From Cichorium intybus (Eukaryota; Streptophyta; Magnoliopsida; Asterales; Asteraceae), in NCBI GenBank assembly GCA_023525715.1, contig CM042012.1, positions 122,462,705-122,526,704 on the forward strand: a DNA stretch of 64,000 nucleotides, given 5' to 3'. Shown here one piece after another: positions 33,374 through 44,634 of this stretch. Every line of letters starts with the position of its first letter. Within the stretch, counting starts at the first letter, position 1. A model generated the notes under the pieces. That model searched no databases, was not told the origin of the DNA, and was given only the letters and a program-made list of their open reading frames with translations. A program made the position numbers and the translations under genes.

Positions 33374-36300
33374 TTAAATATCTTCCGGTACCTCCAGCTT
33401 TTCCTCGATCTTCTTTTCCTCCACGAAACCTTCATAAAACGGCTTCGACCTGTTGCCGTTTACCTTGAATATCTTAACCGTCTTCATACTCCTTATTTCT
33501 ATCGCGCCGTGGTCGAATACCTGTGTGACCACAAACGGCCCTACCCATATAGACCGCAATTTTCCAGGAAACCACTTGAGTCGAGAGTCGTATAGCAAAA
33601 CTTTCTGACCAACGCTAAAATCTTTTCGTTTGATGTATTTGTCATGCAAGCGTTTGGTCTTTTCTTTATACAACCTCAAACTCTCGTATGCGTCATCACG
33701 GAGTTCCTCAAGTTCCTGTAATTCCAACTTCCTGTGTACCCCTGCTTCGTCTATTTTCATATTCAACTTCTTGATTGCCCAGTATGCTCGATGTTCAAGC
33801 TCTACTGGCAAATGACATGCTTTACCGTAGACCAGGCGGTAAGGAGACATACCTATAGGGGTTTTGTAAGATGTCCCATAGGCCCATAAGGCATCATCCA
33901 ACCAAGCGCTCCAATCCTTGGGGGTCGTATTCACAGATTTTTCAAGGATTTGTTTAATCTTGCGATTGGAGATTTCAGCTTGACCGTTGGTTTGCAGATG
34001 ATAAGCTATTAAAACTCGATGTTGCACCCCATATCTTTTCAGGAGGGTACTGAATGCCTTATTCAGGAAGTGGGTGCCTCTATCACTTATTATGGCCCTT
34101 GGAGTGCCAAACCTACAAAAAATATTAATTCTCACAAAATCTATAACGGTTTTAGAGTCATAATTTCTTACAACTTTCGCCTCCACCCATTTAGAGACAT
34201 AATCCACGGCCAGCAAGATGTATAGATTGCCAAAAGATGACGGGAATGGCCCCATAAAATCGATACCCCATACATCAAAAACTTCACACACCAAGATTAG
34301 GGTTAGTGGCATTTGATTTCTGGACGTTACCGCTCCAGTTCGTTGACATCTCGCGCAATTCTTGCAATGTAGGTACGCATCTTTGAAAATGCTTGGCCAA
34401 TAGAATCCGCATTCCAACACCTTCCTTGTTGTTCTTTGAGGACCGAAGTGTCCTCCATAGGCATGCTCATGACAAAAGGAGAGAATAGAGGGTACCTCAT
34501 CATAATGTACGCACCTCCTAATCACTTGATCTGCCCCTTGCTTCCACAAATAGGGGTCATCCCAGATGTACCGCCTCGCTTCAACCTTCAACCTTTCTCT
34601 TTGAGCTCTATTGAATTTGGGAGGGAATTCTCCCGTTACCAGGTAGTTGCAAATGTCAACATACCAAAGTAATTCTTGAATTTTAAAAATGTGCTCATCA
34701 GGGAAAGCATCACGAATTGGCTCGGTCTCTCCTTGTGGTGTAATGCGGCTTAAATGGTCAGCCACCAAGTTTTCCTTTCCACTTTTGTCTTTTATTTCGA
34801 TATCAAACTCTTGCAATAAAAGGATCCATCGGATTAATTGTGGTTTTGAGTCATTTTTTGTTAGCAAGTGTCTGATGGCAGCATGGTCAGTGTAGATGAT
34901 CACTTTGGCACCCAGGAGATATTGACAAAACTTTTCAAGCGCAAAAACCACTGCCAAGAGTTCCTTTTCAGTTGTGGAGTAGTTACCTTGAGCATCATCC
35001 AAAACTTTTGACGCATAGTAAATGGCATGATGGGCCCTATCAACTTTTTGCCCCAAGACAGTCCCGATGGCTGTGTTACTTGCGTCGCACATTATCTCGA
35101 AAGGTAAACTCCAGTCAGGTGGTTGTATGATAGGAGATGATGTGAGTAAAGTCTTCAAGTGATCAAATGCTCGCTTGCAGGCATCATCGAATTTGAAATC
35201 GACGTCTCTTTGTAGAAGATGGCACATTGGAACCGGGATTTTTGAAAAATCTTTTATAAATCTTCTATAAAAGCCTCTGTGTCCCAAGAATGATCGAACT
35301 TCCCGAACATTCGTTGGGTAAGGCAAATTCTTGATGACATCTATCTTCGCTTTGTCGACCTCCAGCCCATTTTTGGAAACTACGTGTCCCAAAATCAATC
35401 CCTTGTCCACCATAAAGTGACACTTTTCGTAGTTGAGGACAAGATCTGTGTCGATACACCTTTGTAGAATTTTTGTGAGATTTTCTAAACAATGATTGAA
35501 TGAGTCTCCATATACCGTGAAAACTTCAATTATCTCTTCTACATATTCAGAGAAAATACTCACCATACATCTCTGAAACGTGGCCGGTGCATTGCAAAGG
35601 CCAAAGGGCATCCTCTTATAAGCAAACGTGCCAAAGGGCCATGTGAAGGTCGTCTTCTCCTGGTCTTCGGGTGCTACAGGGATTTGATGGAATCCAGAGA
35701 ATCCATCCAAACAGCAATAATGTGATTTCCCAGCCAGCCTCTCCAACATTTGATCAATGAAAGGCAATGGAAAATGATCCTTTCTGGTTGCAGCGTTTAG
35801 TTTCCTGTAGTCTATTCACACTCTCCACCCATTTTGTACTCGAGTGGGCACCAGGTCTCCATCTTCATTCTCCACAACGGTAACTCCAGCCTTTTTAGAA
35901 ACTACTTGGACTGGGCTTACCCATTTGCTGTCGGAAATGGGATATATCATCCCGGCATTCAACAATTTCAGTATTTCTTTCTTGACCACCTCCATCATAG
36001 GTGGGTTCAATCTCCTTTGCGGTTGTCTCGAAGGTTTATAATCATACTCTATTAGAATTTTGTGCATACATAAAGAGGGACTCAACCCTTTTATATCAGC
36101 GATCGTCCAACCTATCGCTTTCTTGTATCGTTTTAGGAGAGTGATCAGCTCCTCTTCTTCCTTTTCTGTCAATTTGTTTGACACGATGACAGGGAGTGTC
36201 TCTTCGTTTCCCAAGTAGGCATATTTAAGATTCTCGGGCAAAGTTTTGAGCTCGAGCTTTGGTGCTTTCACTACTGAGGGCAGGAGCTTTTCGGTTGAGT

Positions 36301-37225
36301 CGGGTAGTTGCATCATGGCATGTTTGTTTTTCAGGTCCTTTCTTTCCTCAACTGCCTTTACCATTGTTTTCAAATCTTCATTCAACTCGAACTTCTTTAC
36401 CAATTCTTTTATCTTTTCCTCATCCAGATCGTTATTCAGTACCAAACTCAAGGGGTCACTGCTGACTAACTCAAAGAGTTCCTCAGCAAGTGGTTTAATG
36501 ATATCTACGAAATTCAAAGAATGCACATCGGTTGGGTACTTCATGGCTTTGTAGATGTTGAAATTGATGACCTCGTCATCGAATTCCATGGAGAAGGTAC
36601 CAGCATAGACATCAATTTTCGTTCTTGCAGTACTCAAGAACGGCCTCCCCAGTAGGATTGAGTTTGGGTTGGGATTGTCGTCATCCCCCATATCAAGAAC
36701 ATAGAAATCAGCTGGAAAGATAAGCTGATTGACTTGGACAAGTACGTCCTCTAACACTCCCTTGGGATGAACTATTGAACGATCTGCGAGTTGAACTATA
36801 ATCCCCGTCTTCGCTAGATTCCCAAAACCAGTCATTTTATACACAGAATAGGGCAAGACATTAATTGAAGCCCCCAGATCAAGCATTGCTGTTGGTATGC
36901 TTAGGTTACCCAGTTTGCAAGGTACGGTGAAAACACCAGGATCTTTGCATTTCTTTGGTATCTGCCTTTGTAGGACCGCGGATGAATTTTCTCCGATTTT
37001 GACTGTCTCGTACCCCTTTAACTTTCTCTTTGAAGTACATAGCTCTTTGAGGAACTTGGCGTACCTGGGTATTTGTTTAATAGCCTCCAGGAGGGGAATG
37101 TTTATTTCAACTTTTCTGAAGATTTCGAGTATTTCATTCTCCCCCTTTTCTCTTTTATCACCTCTTAGTCTCGAGGGAAAAGATGCGGATTGTATTTTTG
37201 CTTTTACAGATTCTGGGTCTTTCGG
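33374..37225 (-). pseudogene. Element C pol: protease, RT, RNase H, integrase
   Basis: One minus-strand frame runs from the TAG at 37226 to the stop at 33374, broken by TGA at 35816-35818. Protease has DLGASINVLPYSVY. RT begins after GWRV and contains HFPLPFIDQMLERLAG and MPFGLCNAPATFQ. The catalytic box between EEIIEVF and TVYGDSF lacks the four residues with the metal-binding aspartate pair, an in-frame deletion near 35523. RNase H has CDASNTAIG and YTDHAAIRHLL. Integrase has the HHCC finger (HEHAYGGHFG...CKNCARC), core ISDRGTHF and NGQAEISNRKIK. The enzyme would normally copy element RNA and insert the DNA in the nucleus. This copy cannot make active RT. Confidence 0.87.
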
Positions 37226-38766
37226 CTAAGGCTCTTCAGGCTTTTTCGGCGGTTTCTCCACTTCCAGCTCTTCCTCTTCAATCGGGGCCTTAGGCCCTTC
37301 GTATTGTGTACCGCTTCTTAGAGTGACGGCATAGGCTTTATGCTTTGGGTTTGTTTCAGTTTGAGCTGGGAGCTTTCCTTGTGCTTCCAATTTGCTTACT
37401 GAGCTAGCAAGCTGAGCCATTTGTTGTTCTAAATTTTTAATGCTCGTCTTCGTCTCGTTTTGAAAAGTTTGTGTACTTGTAGCTAAGCTTTTGACGATAT
37501 CTTCCAAAGACGTCCCAGAGCTGCTTGGTTGAGAGGCAGCTGGTGGTGGACGAGTTTGGTATGGTTGATTTTGTGGTGGCGGCCTCGGTTGATATTGTTG
37601 ATGGTTTCTTGGTTGGTAGTTCGACGATTGACCTTGATTCCATCCTGTATTTCCTCGCGGTTGATCGTATCGTCTTTGAAATGGCCCCGTGGCTTTGGCT
37701 TCTTCGGTTTCTTCTTACAATAATGGGCACATATCGATTGGATGGCCCACTTGTAGACAAATGCCACAAGGTCGAACTGGAGGTCGGGTGGCTTTCTCTT
37801 TGGTTAACATCAAAACGGCTTTAGTCAATTCAGATATTTGAGACTCTAATTTAGGGTTGTTGACTTCATTAACCGCTTTTGGTGGATCTGGATACCATTC
37901 ATCCTCCTGGAGAGTGTGTTTGGAATCCTCAGCCATCGTATTGATCAATTCTCGAATCTGAGTCGGGGTTTTATCAGTAATTGATCCTCCACTTGAAGCA
38001 TTTAATAGTCGACGGTCCCATGCTGTTAATCCCTCACAAAAATATTGAAGTAATTGATAATCGGTGATACCGTGCTTGGGGCATCGAGTGCACAACCTTT
38101 TGAATCGTTCCCAATAGCTATGCAATGCTTCCCTCTTCTGCTGCTTAATGCCAATAATCTCTCTGCGGAGGGCAGAGGCTTTCATCTCAGGGAAGTATCT
38201 ATCAAGGAACATACGAGCCAGCTCATTCCACGTGGTAACGGATCCAGTGGCAAGTAGTAGAGCCAGTCTCTCGTGGAGTCTTGAACAGCAAAGGGGAATG
38301 CCCTAAGCTTGATTTGATCTTCTGTCACGTCATGTGGCTTCATGCCGGTACATACCACATGAAATTCTTTTAAGAACTTGTGAGGGTCTTCGTTTTTGAC
38401 CCCTCTGAATGTTGGCAGAATATGAATTAGCCCAGACTTGAGCTCGAAATTGATCATGGCAGGGTAGGTGATGCATAGGGGTTGTTGGGTAACATCTTGT
38501 GTTGCCTATTGGCGAAGGGTTTGTTTGGGTACTGCCATGGCGATAGGTGTAGGAATAGGAGTTGGAGATGGTGGTGATGTAGTTTCGGATTGGGTTTCGG
38601 TAGATGTGACTTGGGTTGATTGGTTTTCTGTGGTAGGATGTGATATAGAAGTTTGGGAAGTGGGCTGCTTCTTGCGAAGTGTGGCTTGCTTCCTTAGGCT
38701 TCTGGCGGTTTTCTCGATCTCGTTGTCAAGTGCAACTGGTGAACCTATACGAAGAGATCTTAGCAT
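37226..38766 (-). pseudogene. Element C gag, broken
   Basis: The frame opens at ATG 38766 with MLRSLRIGSP and a basic, then a Ser/Thr/Pro-rich segment. It stops at 38506-38508, continues in the same phase (FELKSGLIHILPTFRG, DPHKFLKEFHVVC), then shifts by one base near 38248 into the frame MFLDRYFPEMKA. A CCHC knuckle (CGICLQVGHPIDMC) precedes a TAA at 37713-37715. The same frame then reads through a Q/P/N-rich linker and a coiled segment ending at TAG 37226, just before pol. Gag forms the cytoplasmic particle. In Athila-like elements gag and pol usually form a single frame, which would explain why pol follows in phase. Two stops and one frameshift, plus the TAG before pol, disable it. Confidence 0.82.
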
Positions 38767-38785
38767 AAACGTTAGTATTGTCGTG

Positions 38786-38803
38786 TCCTCGGCAACGACG
38801 CCA
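38786..38803 (-). promoter_or_regulatory. Primer binding site of element C, tRNA-Asp
   Basis: On the minus strand TGGCGTCGTTGCCGAGGA follows the upstream LTR after three bases. It matches the complement of the plant tRNA-Asp 3' end with two mismatches, the primer typical of Athila-like elements. Confidence 0.8.
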
Positions 38804-39357
38804 ATTTGTTAAGGGTGTCAATCCCTAACAAATATGATCGGAAATGAATCCGACCAGTCACTGCTCAACTGCACTGGATTAGAGTACAGGGTAAGCAGGG
38901 TCGAACCACAAGGACACGGAGTTCAAAGCTTATGCCTTTAATGAAACGAAAAAATAAAGGAGGGGGGTTTGAGTAACAAATAATAATAATAATATGCAGA
39001 AACATGCAAATAGTAAACTTTGAGGAAAATCAAAAATAGAAAGGCCTAGTCCCGAGTCTTCAATGTTCAGTGTAATAAAATGAATCTGGTTGACGTGCTT
39101 GAGAATACAATTCCAAGTTGGCTTTTAAAATTCATAAAATATGATCTTTATGAAAATAACTTGCTAAAATGTTTAGATAAAGGTCCGCTTATTACCTAAA
39201 CCTAGTTTCATTTTACCCGACTTAAGGTCCGCTTATAGGCCGAATGCAGAAACCGCATAAGGTGTGCAAGTACCAATCAATGTCCAATTCTTCGCGTCCG
39301 CTGGGAAGTGTGTGGACATATGACCAGATTCTAAACAAGGAATTGGGCGCTTGTTTT

Positions 39358-40129
39358 TGTTGGATTAGGTGTCTAAGCCATGACTTGTAATTGTATTTTA
39401 TCTTATGATTAAAAGCAAAGTCCATTTGGGTTGCCCTCATTGGTGGAGGATAGATATATAGTTCAGTAGAGAGAATAGTTGATTTATTAATTGTATAATG
39501 AATCAATAGAAATTAAGTATATGGTTTATTAATATATTTAAGTGTTAATATATTAATTAGAAATTATATTAATTAATTGAGATTTAATCTAGAATTAATT
39601 GGATTTAATTTGGAGATTAAATTAATTAATTAAAAGGTGCAGGGACTGGTTTGGCATTTATTCAATAGTTGAATAACTGGCCAGGTAAAACCAGGGACCA
39701 AAAGTGGCGCCAACCTGGAGGCTCCTCCAGGGTTTGGCGAAACCCTAATTAGGGTTTTGGTAAGCCTGGTCCAAGTGGTCAAAAGCCTTGTTCAGTTGGA
39801 GGCTCCTTAGGGTTTCAGGTGTAACCCTAGGAGGCTATAAAAGGAACCCCCTGGCATCTCATTCTTCACGCCATCTTCTCTCTGGATTCACTCTGCTGGA
39901 CTGATTCTTCCATCCCTTGGGTGTGACTTGCATTTGAGGCAGGATACTTTTGCTGCTGCTTAAAAGGATCATAAGATCAAAGGTTGGTTTTCTTAATTCT
40001 TCTTTAGAATTGAATTGTATCCTTTAGGTTCTTAGTTCTAATCTTCATAGAAGAAAACATAGATCAATATTAGGGTTGCATGTGAACCTTAGGCAATTTT
40101 GTGTTCATTGATTGCATAGAATCCCTTCA
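39358..40129 (+). repeat. 5' LTR of copia B
   Basis: 772 bp, TGTTGG to CTTCA. A TATAAAAGG near 39835 is a candidate promoter. Confidence 0.93.
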
Positions 40130-40130
40130 G

Positions 40131-40142
40131 TGGTATCAGAGC
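40131..40142 (+). promoter_or_regulatory. Primer binding site of copia B, initiator tRNA-Met
   Basis: TGGTATCAGAGC follows the LTR by one base, as in copia A. The leader from here to about 40694 does not code for a protein. Confidence 0.9.
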
Positions 40143-40694
40143 GAGGTTGTTTTCTTGTGATTTGATTATGAACTGCTTGCATGATTCTTGGCCTTGGTGT
40201 TTTTTGCGAAAATTCACCCTTGGGAAGCCTTGAAGTCGACGGCTTGGCTAGGGTTTCCTAACCCTAGCCGCCATGCCCTATTGGTCCCCCTTGATTGCTT
40301 GATTTTCTTGCCTTTATTATGTGTTGTTATTTTTGGTAACTAAATCAACTAAAATAACTTGAACCCTAATTCCTTGGCTTGTGAATCTCGAAAATCATTG
40401 GACCAATACAGATTAATTAATTTGATTAATTGGTAATCTGTAACCTAGATTTAATTAGTTTAATTAATTGATTAATTAAAAGACCAATTAAATCAGTTTA
40501 AAGAATTAATTAAAATTTTTAATAAAATTGTATAATTTGCGAAAATTAGAACTTAATTAATTCTAAAACATTTTAATGAGATTAAAATATATCTTATATA
40601 TATTTATGATTAAAAGTTAATTTAATATATATAAGAAAATTGGTTAGTCTACCGCTAGTAAGCCTCATTCACAAAACTGTCATATAAAGAGGGT

Positions 40695-41582
40695 TATATT
40701 CTCGGGATAAGAATACTTAGAGATAGAAAGAGAAAATTGATAGGCCTAAGCCAGTGTACATATTTGGAAAAGGTGTTAAAGAGGTTTAACATGGAAAGTT
40801 CCAAAAGGGGAGAGTTACCAATCCTAAGTGCTGTTAAATTGAGTAAGACTCAAAGTCCGAGTACCGATCAGGAAATAGTTGAAATGAGTCGGGTACCTTA
40901 TGCTTCGGCAGTATGGTCGATCATGTATGCTATGACATGTACTCGTCCCGACGTATCCTATGCACTAAGCATGGTTAGTCGGAACCAGGGTAATCCTGGA
41001 AAAGCACATTGGATTGCAGTCAAGAACATACTCAAGTATCTACGAAGGACAAAGAATATGGTATTAGTCCTTGGTGGCATTGATGAGTTAAAAGTGAGTG
41101 GATATACAGATGCCAGTTTCCAGACAGATAGGGACAGTGGACGGTCCCAGTCGGGCTGGGTATTTCTTTTGAACGGTGGAGCGGTCACTTGGAAAAGTTC
41201 CAAGCAGGAAATGGTGGCTGATTCAACGTGCGAATCAGAGTACATCGCAGCGAGTGAAGCGTCTAAGGAGGCGTCTTGGCTGAAGAATTTCATCGGGGAC
41301 CTTGGAGTTGTCCCGAGCATTCAAGAGCCGGTGGAACTTTTCTGCGATAATGAAGGAGCGGTCGCCTTGGCAAAGGAACCGCGAGACCATGGAAAGTCCA
41401 GGCATATCAAAAGAAAGTACCACTACATTCGACATCAAATAGAAGAGGGGCACTTACTGGTTAAGCGAGTATCATCCGAGGACAATCCTGCAGATCCTTT
41501 GACTATAGCTCTGAATAGGATCAAGCACAATCAGCATGCTCGGAGCATTGGATTGAAGGATGATGTTAGTTTTAGTAATTAG
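40695..41582 (+). pseudogene. Copia B pol remnant: RT C-terminal end and RNase H
   Basis: The frame is open from the deletion junction near 40694 (YILGIRILRDRKRK) to TAG at 41580, with no proper start; the first ATG in frame is well inside. It covers the RT thumb/connection (RVPYASAVWSIMYAMTCTRP, HWIAVKNILKYLRRTKN) and a complete RNase H with its acidic residues visible in YTDASFQ, CESEYIAAS and CDNEGAVALA, then the HIKRKYHYIRHQIEEG helix. The layout is closest by eye to the Angela/Tork clade. Gag, protease, integrase and the catalytic part of RT are absent. The uninterrupted frame suggests the deletion is recent or arose during the last replication cycle. Confidence 0.85.
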
Positions 41583-42390
41583 ATAGATTAGAAACCTGTA
41601 ACAGTATAAATGTAATTGACTCGGTGATTTTATAATAGAGATTTATAAATGAGTATTGTTACTGCCTTTGTCAATTGTTTATTTCTATGTTTCTATATTT
41701 GCATGTTTAACTTCCTTAATAATTGGATTATTTAAAACTCCACAGTCGATCATACTGTTAGGAAGTAAGTATGAACTAAGACTGTCGTGAATTGGTTGCA
41801 GACTGTCTAAAGAGTTAGACATTGCAGTAAGACTGCTGCAACGTTCATGAGTACTTAGAAATAGAGATTTGAGTATTGGATAAACCCGCGCTTAACAGAT
41901 TGCTTCATGGATTATATCACGAGCAATGTTAAGACGATAATATCCGGTGATCTTTAAGTGGAGAGATATGATCTATTATTTGCGATACAAGTGCTTATTG
42001 ACAATACGAAATTGAGCCAATAACTCGGTGCTATAAAACGCATTGTTGTATGTGTTTGGACCCGCAAAAGTTATGGACATATGAGTCGAAACTTATCCGT
42101 CCCATGACCCGATGGGAAACATATATCTGTAGGCCTCTCGATGATTTAGAAGTTGACTGAAAGTGTTGGCCAACCGGGACTTAATTAATGTGTTTAATTA
42201 GTAGTCCATAAAGTCATATGTAAATCAGAAATCGAGAAACAGAGTGTCAGACCAAGATTGATGTTAATCCATGTCTTGAGTCTGAAAATATCCTGTTGGA
42301 CGGAGGATCATCAGATCACTTATCTTTGGACAGAACTGACTGGGTCAGAGTTCAGAAAATTAAAGTCATAGACTTATCCAAGTGGGAGAC
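41583..42390 (+). other. 3' untranslated region of copia B
   Basis: Shared with copia A at about 24970-25731. It ends in the polypurine tract AAGTGGGAGAC (42380-42390). Confidence 0.75.
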
Positions 42391-43162
42391 TGTTGGATTA
42401 GGTGTCTAAGCCATGACTTGTAATTGTATTTTATCTTATGATTAAAAGCAAAGTCCATTTGGGTTGCCCTCATTGGTGGAGGATAGATATATAGTTCAGT
42501 AGAGAGAATAGTTGATTTATTAATTGTATAATGAATCAATAGAAATTAAGTATATGGTTTATTAATATATTTAAGTGTTAATATATTAATTAGAAACTAT
42601 ATTAATTAATTGAGATTTAATCTAGAATTAACTGGATTTAATTTGGAGATTAAATTAATTAATTAAAAGGTGCAGGGATTGGTTTGGCATTTATTCAATA
42701 GTTGAATAACTGGCCAGGTAAAACCAGGGACCAAAAGTGGCGCCAACCTGGAGGCTCCTCCAGGGTTTGGCGAAACCCTAATTAGGGTTTTGGTAAGCCT
42801 GGTCCAAGTGGTCAAAAGCCTTGTTCAGTTGGAGGCTCCTTAGGGTTTCAGGTGTAACCCTAGGAGGCTATAAAAGGAACCCCCTGGCATCTCATTCTTC
42901 ACGCCATCTTCTCTCTGGATTCACTCTGCTGGACTGATTCTTCCATCCCTTGGGTGTGACTTGCATTTGAGGCAGGATACTTTTGCTGCTGCTTAAAAGG
43001 ATCATAAGATCAAATATTGGTTTTCTTAATTCTTCTTTAGAATTGAATTGTATCCTTTAGGTTCTTAGTTCTAATCTTCATAGAAGAAAACATAGATCAA
43101 TATTAGGGTTGCATGTGAACCTTAGGCAATTTTGTGTTCATTGATTGCATAGAATCCCTTCA
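42391..43162 (+). repeat. 3' LTR of copia B
   Basis: 772 bp, about 4-5 differences from the 5' copy by eye. Confidence 0.93.
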
Positions 43163-43977
43163 GTTTTTGTTACCAAACATCAACTGTGCTCAGCGATTAG
43201 GTGCCTTACACAGTCGATTAACAGTGTTTGAAAAAGATCCAATTAAGATGGCCAGTCAAAAGTAAATCAAATTCAAAACTCAGATTGAAACAAGAAAATG
43301 ATCATTGGAATTATTCAAAAGCATTCATCAAACCGAATGTTTCAAATTATACACCAAACATATCCAAACTCAGGACTAGAATGTGGTTTCTAGCCAGACA
43401 TGGCTAGAAATGAATCAAAAATACAAAATTGTAATCGAAAACGTCTTACAAATGATAAAAATACGTAACCGAATCTCGAGAGTCGTGATTCGGGCTTCAA
43501 AAACCTTCTAAAAACTGCTTGGAAGTGTCTCGGGGTCATGGCTAAGCACTGGAACTGAACACCCTTTCTGGCAGGAGAAGACTGCTATTTATAGCCATCT
43601 GGAGGAGATAGCGGCGCTATCTTTCGAATTCCCCTGATTCTCGTTCTCCTGGTCAAACGTAAATCTCGCCTCCTTGATTTTCTCAACTGCCGAGATAGCG
43701 CCTCTATCTCAATAAATAGTGCCTCTATCTTAGATAGTGCCGCTATCTCAATAGATAACGCCTCTATCTATGCAGTTTCCAGGATTTGTCATTTTTGGTC
43801 CCTGCTTGTTCCAACTTTGGTCCTTTTTCGTCCATTTTGTTCCTTTTTGCTTAAAAACCTGCATAATTGATATTTTCCAAGTAAAGTGAGTATTTTAGTC
43901 CTTTTTAACTTAATTTATCTATAAAAATACCCTGATATCGTATAAAATATATACGAAATACGCACGATATCATATGT

Positions 43978-44105
43978 ATACAAAAAATAAGTTTAATGAT
44001 CATATACGTACAAAAAAAGACATAAATAACTAAATGTGAACATTTTTAAAAAGTTTATGAGTAATCGAATACAAAAATAAGTTTTATGACCAAATATGAA
44101 AAATT
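43978..44105. repeat. Right arm of the fold-back repeat
   Basis: Inverted counterpart of 28255-28373. Shared words after reverse complement include ACTTATTTTTGTATT, GTTCACATTTAGT and ATGATCATTAA. Confidence 0.6.
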
Positions 44106-44597
44106 TTAAAAATTCATTACACTACCAAATTATTATCCCGATATAAATCCATAGACGAGGTCTCATGTTCATGTTTTTAAGTTATGTTCTTTCGAAATTG
44201 TGATTTACTTTATCATGTATTTATGTTTCTGTTGAGTAAATCAACTAAAACCCTAGTTACGATTGATATTTATATCATTTTATACTAGTTTAATTTAATA
44301 GGCCTATGAATTTCTTCCTCTTTAGCAGGAATATAAAAAGATAAAAACCCGATCATAGAAGCCAAAAATTCTCGTTAAATAATGATATATAAGCAAAATG
44401 TATTCGTTAAAATAAATTTCAAGTTTGCGAATATAAGGTTATAGCAATATTTATAAGAAAGTAAAAAGTTGAGGGACCTTTATAAAAATATTACATCTCC
44501 ATCCAAAGTCCAAACGGCAGATCACTAACGACGTTACTCTGAAAAACCATCTAAAAACGACTTTCGCTCCACCATTTCCTCTGAAGAAGAATCAGAT

Positions 44598-44634
<37 letters not shown>

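Larger units (their letters stand above)
39358..43162 (+). mobile_element. Copia LTR retrotransposon B, internally deleted
   Basis: Two 772-bp LTRs (39358-40129 and 42391-43162) are flanked by perfect GTTTT duplications (39353-39357 and 43163-43167). It belongs to the same family as copia A: the same TGTTGGATTAGGTGTC start, the same leader and the same 3' untranslated region. Only 2261 bp of interior remain, with leader sequence joined directly to the end of RT. By-eye LTR divergence is about 0.6%. It inserted into an LTR of element C. Confidence 0.93.
28374..43972 (-). mobile_element. Athila-like Ty3 LTR retrotransposon C, with nested copia B
   Basis: A perfect TATGT duplication flanks it (28369-28373 and 43973-43977). 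Genes lie on the minus strand. The downstream LTR is 28374-29730 (1357 bp). The upstream LTR is 38807-43972, which is 1356 bp after removing copia B and its duplication. The PBS matches tRNA-Asp. The order on the minus strand is gag, protease, RT, RNase H, integrase and then an extra ORF in the envelope-like position, characteristic of Athila. Every ORF is disrupted. By-eye LTR divergence is about 2%, the oldest of the complete elements here. Confidence 0.9.
38807..43972 (-). repeat. Upstream (5') LTR of element C, interrupted by copia B
   Basis: LTR sequence is present at 38807-39357 and 43163-43972 (bases 43163-43167 are the duplicated GTTTT). Removing the insert restores 1356 bp alignable to the other LTR. 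Confidence 0.9.
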
